47,290 nucleotides of DNA, taken from the NCBI GenBank assembly GCA_025449835.1, contig JANWIO010000144.1, forward strand, positions 1 to 47,290. Direction: 5' to 3'. The DNA is from Vampirovibrionales bacterium. Lineage in GTDB: Bacteria > Cyanobacteriota > Vampirovibrionia > Vampirovibrionales > JAGQHJ01. This document shows, one piece after another, positions 45,706 to 47,290 of this stretch (positions are counted from its first letter, which is position 1; the number at the start of each line of letters is the position of its first letter). The notes under the pieces were generated by a model. It was given only the letters and a program-made list of their open reading frames with translations. It made no database searches and was not told where the DNA came from. A program made the translations under genes and the position numbers.

Positions 45706-47172
45706 ATGGCACACATCACAAGAAATGATTTTAGATCAATGAAAGTTGTAGCTTACGCTAGGGTTTCAAGTCGAGAACAAGAAAAAGAGGGGTTTTCAAT
45801 TGATGCCCAAATTAAACGTATCCAGGAGTATGCAGAGCGACGGGGCATTGACATCGTTGAGCTTTATATTGAAGTAGAATCTGCCAAAAAAGCAGGTCGT
45901 CCAGAGTTTAATCGAATGATTGAGCGGGTTCGTAAAGAAAAGAGCATTGAGGGGATATTGTGCCACAAGGTTGATCGGCTCTGCCGAAACTTCAAAGATT
46001 ATGTCACTGTTGATGATTTGGGTGTAAAACCCTTATTTGTAGAAGAAGACTTTGCAGATAATGCGGCCGGTAAACTAACGTTTGGTATGAAAGTGCTTTT
46101 AGCTAAGCATTATGTTGATAATTTAAGTGATGAAGTCAAAAAAGGTAAACGAGAAAAAGCTGAGCAAGGTCATTACCCGAATACAGCCCCATTGGGGTAC
46201 AAAAATAACAAAGAAACCCGGCTAATTGATATTGATCCACATCGCTCCCCTTTTGTGAAACGTACTTTTGAACTTTATGCCACTGGAAATTATTCATTGG
46301 CAACCCTTCGAGATCAGCTCTATAAAGAAGGTTTTGAATTTAGACCCTCTCAACCCAAGATTGGAAGAACATCACTGGCCATTATTCTCAGAAATCTCTT
46401 TTATACTGGCGATTTTATTTTTCAAGGTAAGTTTCATAAAGGTAAACACGAGCCATTGATTAGCATTGGTCTCTTTGAAAAGGTTCAAGAAGTTTTAAAT
46501 CAAACTAATCGACCTAAGTCAGTCAAGCACCAATTTGCTTTTTCTGGATTAATGACATGTGGTCAGTGTGGTTGCAGCATTACACCTCAAATTCAAAAGG
46601 GGAAATATATCTATTATCATTGCAGTAATGGTAAGGGCAAGTGTGGCGATAAATACATTCGAGAAGAAGTTCTTGCCGAGCAGTTTAAAGAAGCTTTACA
46701 ACAAATCCAGGTGAAAGATGAAGCTCTTAACTGGATCATTCCTGTTCTAAAATCCAGCCATCAAGAGGAAATTGAGTTTCATGGAGGTAGGGTAAGAGAG
46801 TTAAGAGAACGTTACGATAAACTTTCCAAAAGAATTGACTTGATTTATGAGGATAAGTTGGATGGTAAAATCCCGGAAGAACTTTGGCTCAGAAAACATG
46901 AAGAATACAAAACCGAAATGAACAGGATTGAAGAATCCCTACGCCAGCATAAACAAGCAAACTTTGATTACGTGGAGTGTGGAATTCAGCTTCTCGAACT
47001 AGCCAAGAATGCCTATTCAGAATACATGAAGCAATCCATTATGGAACAACGCCGAATTTTGAATTTTGTACTTTCGAACTGTACTTTAAAGGGCGAAAAG
47101 GTTTGCTATGACTTCAATGAGCCCTTTGACCTAATCGCCCAAATACCTCAAATTGAAAAAGATTCGGGATGA
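45706..47172 (+). CDS. Large serine recombinase (integrase)
   Basis: 488 residues. The resolvase-type catalytic domain has VVAYARVSSREQ with nucleophile S21 and CHKVDRLCRN with the conserved Arg. The Recombinase domain follows (GYKNNKETR onward). A zinc ribbon near 285-315 (MTCGQCGCSITP; YYHCSNGKGKCG) and a coiled coil at about 345-420 (RVRELRERYDKLSKRIDLIY) complete it. This is a full-length large serine integrase, able to integrate without host factors. A later start at 45739 is possible. The 3' end of the gene overlaps the tRNA-Pro 3' half, as expected where attachment site and integrase are adjacent. Confidence 0.9.
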   Translation: MAHITRNDFRSMKVVAYARVSSREQEKEGFSIDAQIKRIQEYAERRGIDIVELYIEVESAKKAGRPEFNRMIERVRKEKSIEGILCHKVDRLCRNFKDYVTVDDLGVKPLFVEEDFADNAAGKLTFGMKVLLAKHYVDNLSDEVKKGKREKAEQGHYPNTAPLGYKNNKETRLIDIDPHRSPFVKRTFELYATGNYSLATLRDQLYKEGFEFRPSQPKIGRTSLAIILRNLFYTGDFIFQGKFHKGKHEPLISIGLFEKVQEVLNQTNRPKSVKHQFAFSGLMTCGQCGCSITPQIQKGKYIYYHCSNGKGKCGDKYIREEVLAEQFKEALQQIQVKDEALNWIIPVLKSSHQEEIEFHGGRVRELRERYDKLSKRIDLIYEDKLDGKIPEELWLRKHEEYKTEMNRIEESLRQHKQANFDYVECGIQLLELAKNAYSEYMKQSIMEQRRILNFVLSNCTLKGEKVCYDFNEPFDLIAQIPQIEKDSG

Positions 47173-47233
47173 CTGGATTCGAACCAGCGGCCCCTTCGTC
47201 CCGAAAGAGGCTACCACATAGGCTATCATGCCG
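47164..47233 (-). other. tRNA-Pro(CGG)-like fragment, probable attachment site
   Basis: Read on the minus strand, 47205-47164 looks like an intact 3' half of tRNA-Pro: an anticodon loop with CGG, the 3' anticodon strand, a perfect T-arm (GCTGG-TTCGAAT-CCAGT), the acceptor strand CATCCCG and discriminator A. The 5' half (47233-47206) is degenerate: acceptor CGGCATG has one mismatch, the D-arm does not pair, the anticodon 5' strand is wrong, and it is about 7 bases short. It is probably not a working tRNA but a recombined att site. It overlaps the last 9 bases of the recombinase gene. Confidence 0.65.
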
Positions 47234-47290
47234 ACACTGAAACGATTTTACCGTATTGTCATCATGACGTTGAACCGCAGATCACAAAAC

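Larger units (their letters stand above)
28042..47205. mobile_element. Probable integrative element with defence cargo
   Basis: The region has a large serine recombinase at its right end next to a tRNA-Pro 3' half, an excisionase-type HTH, a primase-helicase, and mobile-element-type unknown proteins. A defence-like operon makes up its centre. The right boundary is well placed at the tRNA fragment. The left one is only an estimate, set by gene content and by a 14-base tRNA-Pro match in the opposite orientation. No conjugation or capsid genes are present, so it is not an obvious ICE or prophage. It could be a mobilisable island or satellite. Confidence 0.55.

Noticed and set aside
28042..47205. 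Prophage
   Set aside because: There are no capsid, portal, terminase, tail or lysis genes. A recombinase, primase and defence cargo fit an integrative island better.
47164..47233. A functional tRNA-Pro gene
   Set aside because: The D-arm and the 5' anticodon strand do not pair, the acceptor has a mismatch and the gene is about 7 bases short; called a recombined site instead.
1..47290. CRISPR array
   Set aside because: I saw no regularly spaced direct repeats of 24-40 bases and no cas genes.

Overview
The window looks like a chromosome segment from a non-photosynthetic relative of cyanobacteria, most likely Vampirovibrionia/Melainabacteria. This is an inference. It rests on a moderate-GC compact genome, a fixC-fixX pair, Fur-controlled feoAB, and above all a set of lineage-specific proteins sharing a short N-terminal motif (hydrophobic-x-F-x-G) that I associate with this lineage. 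No 16S rRNA or other decisive marker is present.

Positions 1-27.4 kb are backbone. In order: the 3' end of fixC and fixX; a dienelactone hydrolase; a BaiN/HI0933-type flavoprotein; three small or unknown proteins; guanine deaminase; feoA-feoB behind a Fur box; surE; an FAD oxidoreductase; a pepT-like peptidase with an N-terminal extension; a membrane protein overlapping miaA; the translation block rpsB-tsf-pyrH; and several large or small unknown proteins around a GNAT-nitrilase fusion. Three convergent pairs overlap at their 3' ends, which shows how compact the genome is. The stretch at 420-828 has no gene but carries a minus-strand terminator. The stretch at 27424-28215 holds a broken small secreted-protein gene and an inverted repeat.

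Positions about 28.0-47.2 kb are an accessory island, probably an integrative element. Its right end has a large serine recombinase whose stop codon runs into a perfect 3' half of a tRNA-Pro(CGG) gene, a likely attachment site. Its left part has two mobile-element-type hypothetical proteins (plus strand), then, on the minus strand, a replication module (CHC2 zinc finger/Toprim/ATPase primase-helicase, preceded by small genes and an 18-bp palindromic operator).

The cargo (33.5-45.7 kb, minus strand) is a tightly packed operon: excisionase-like HTH, N6-adenine methylase of type ISP-like layout, AlbA/Schlafen-type ATPase regulator, a 1423-residue PLD/Ig-like/SNF2 helicase, a small helical protein starting Met-Gly, and a QueC-like PP-loop enzyme with a zinc site. 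I read this as an anti-phage defence locus. It combines a helicase-methylase-ATPase core with a QueC-like enzyme and a Met-Gly partner, a combination I do not recognise as a named system. The AlbA gene has an in-frame TAA that cuts off its C-terminal winged helix, and the gap before the helicase gene contains helically phased TGCGCATAA repeats, probably an operator.
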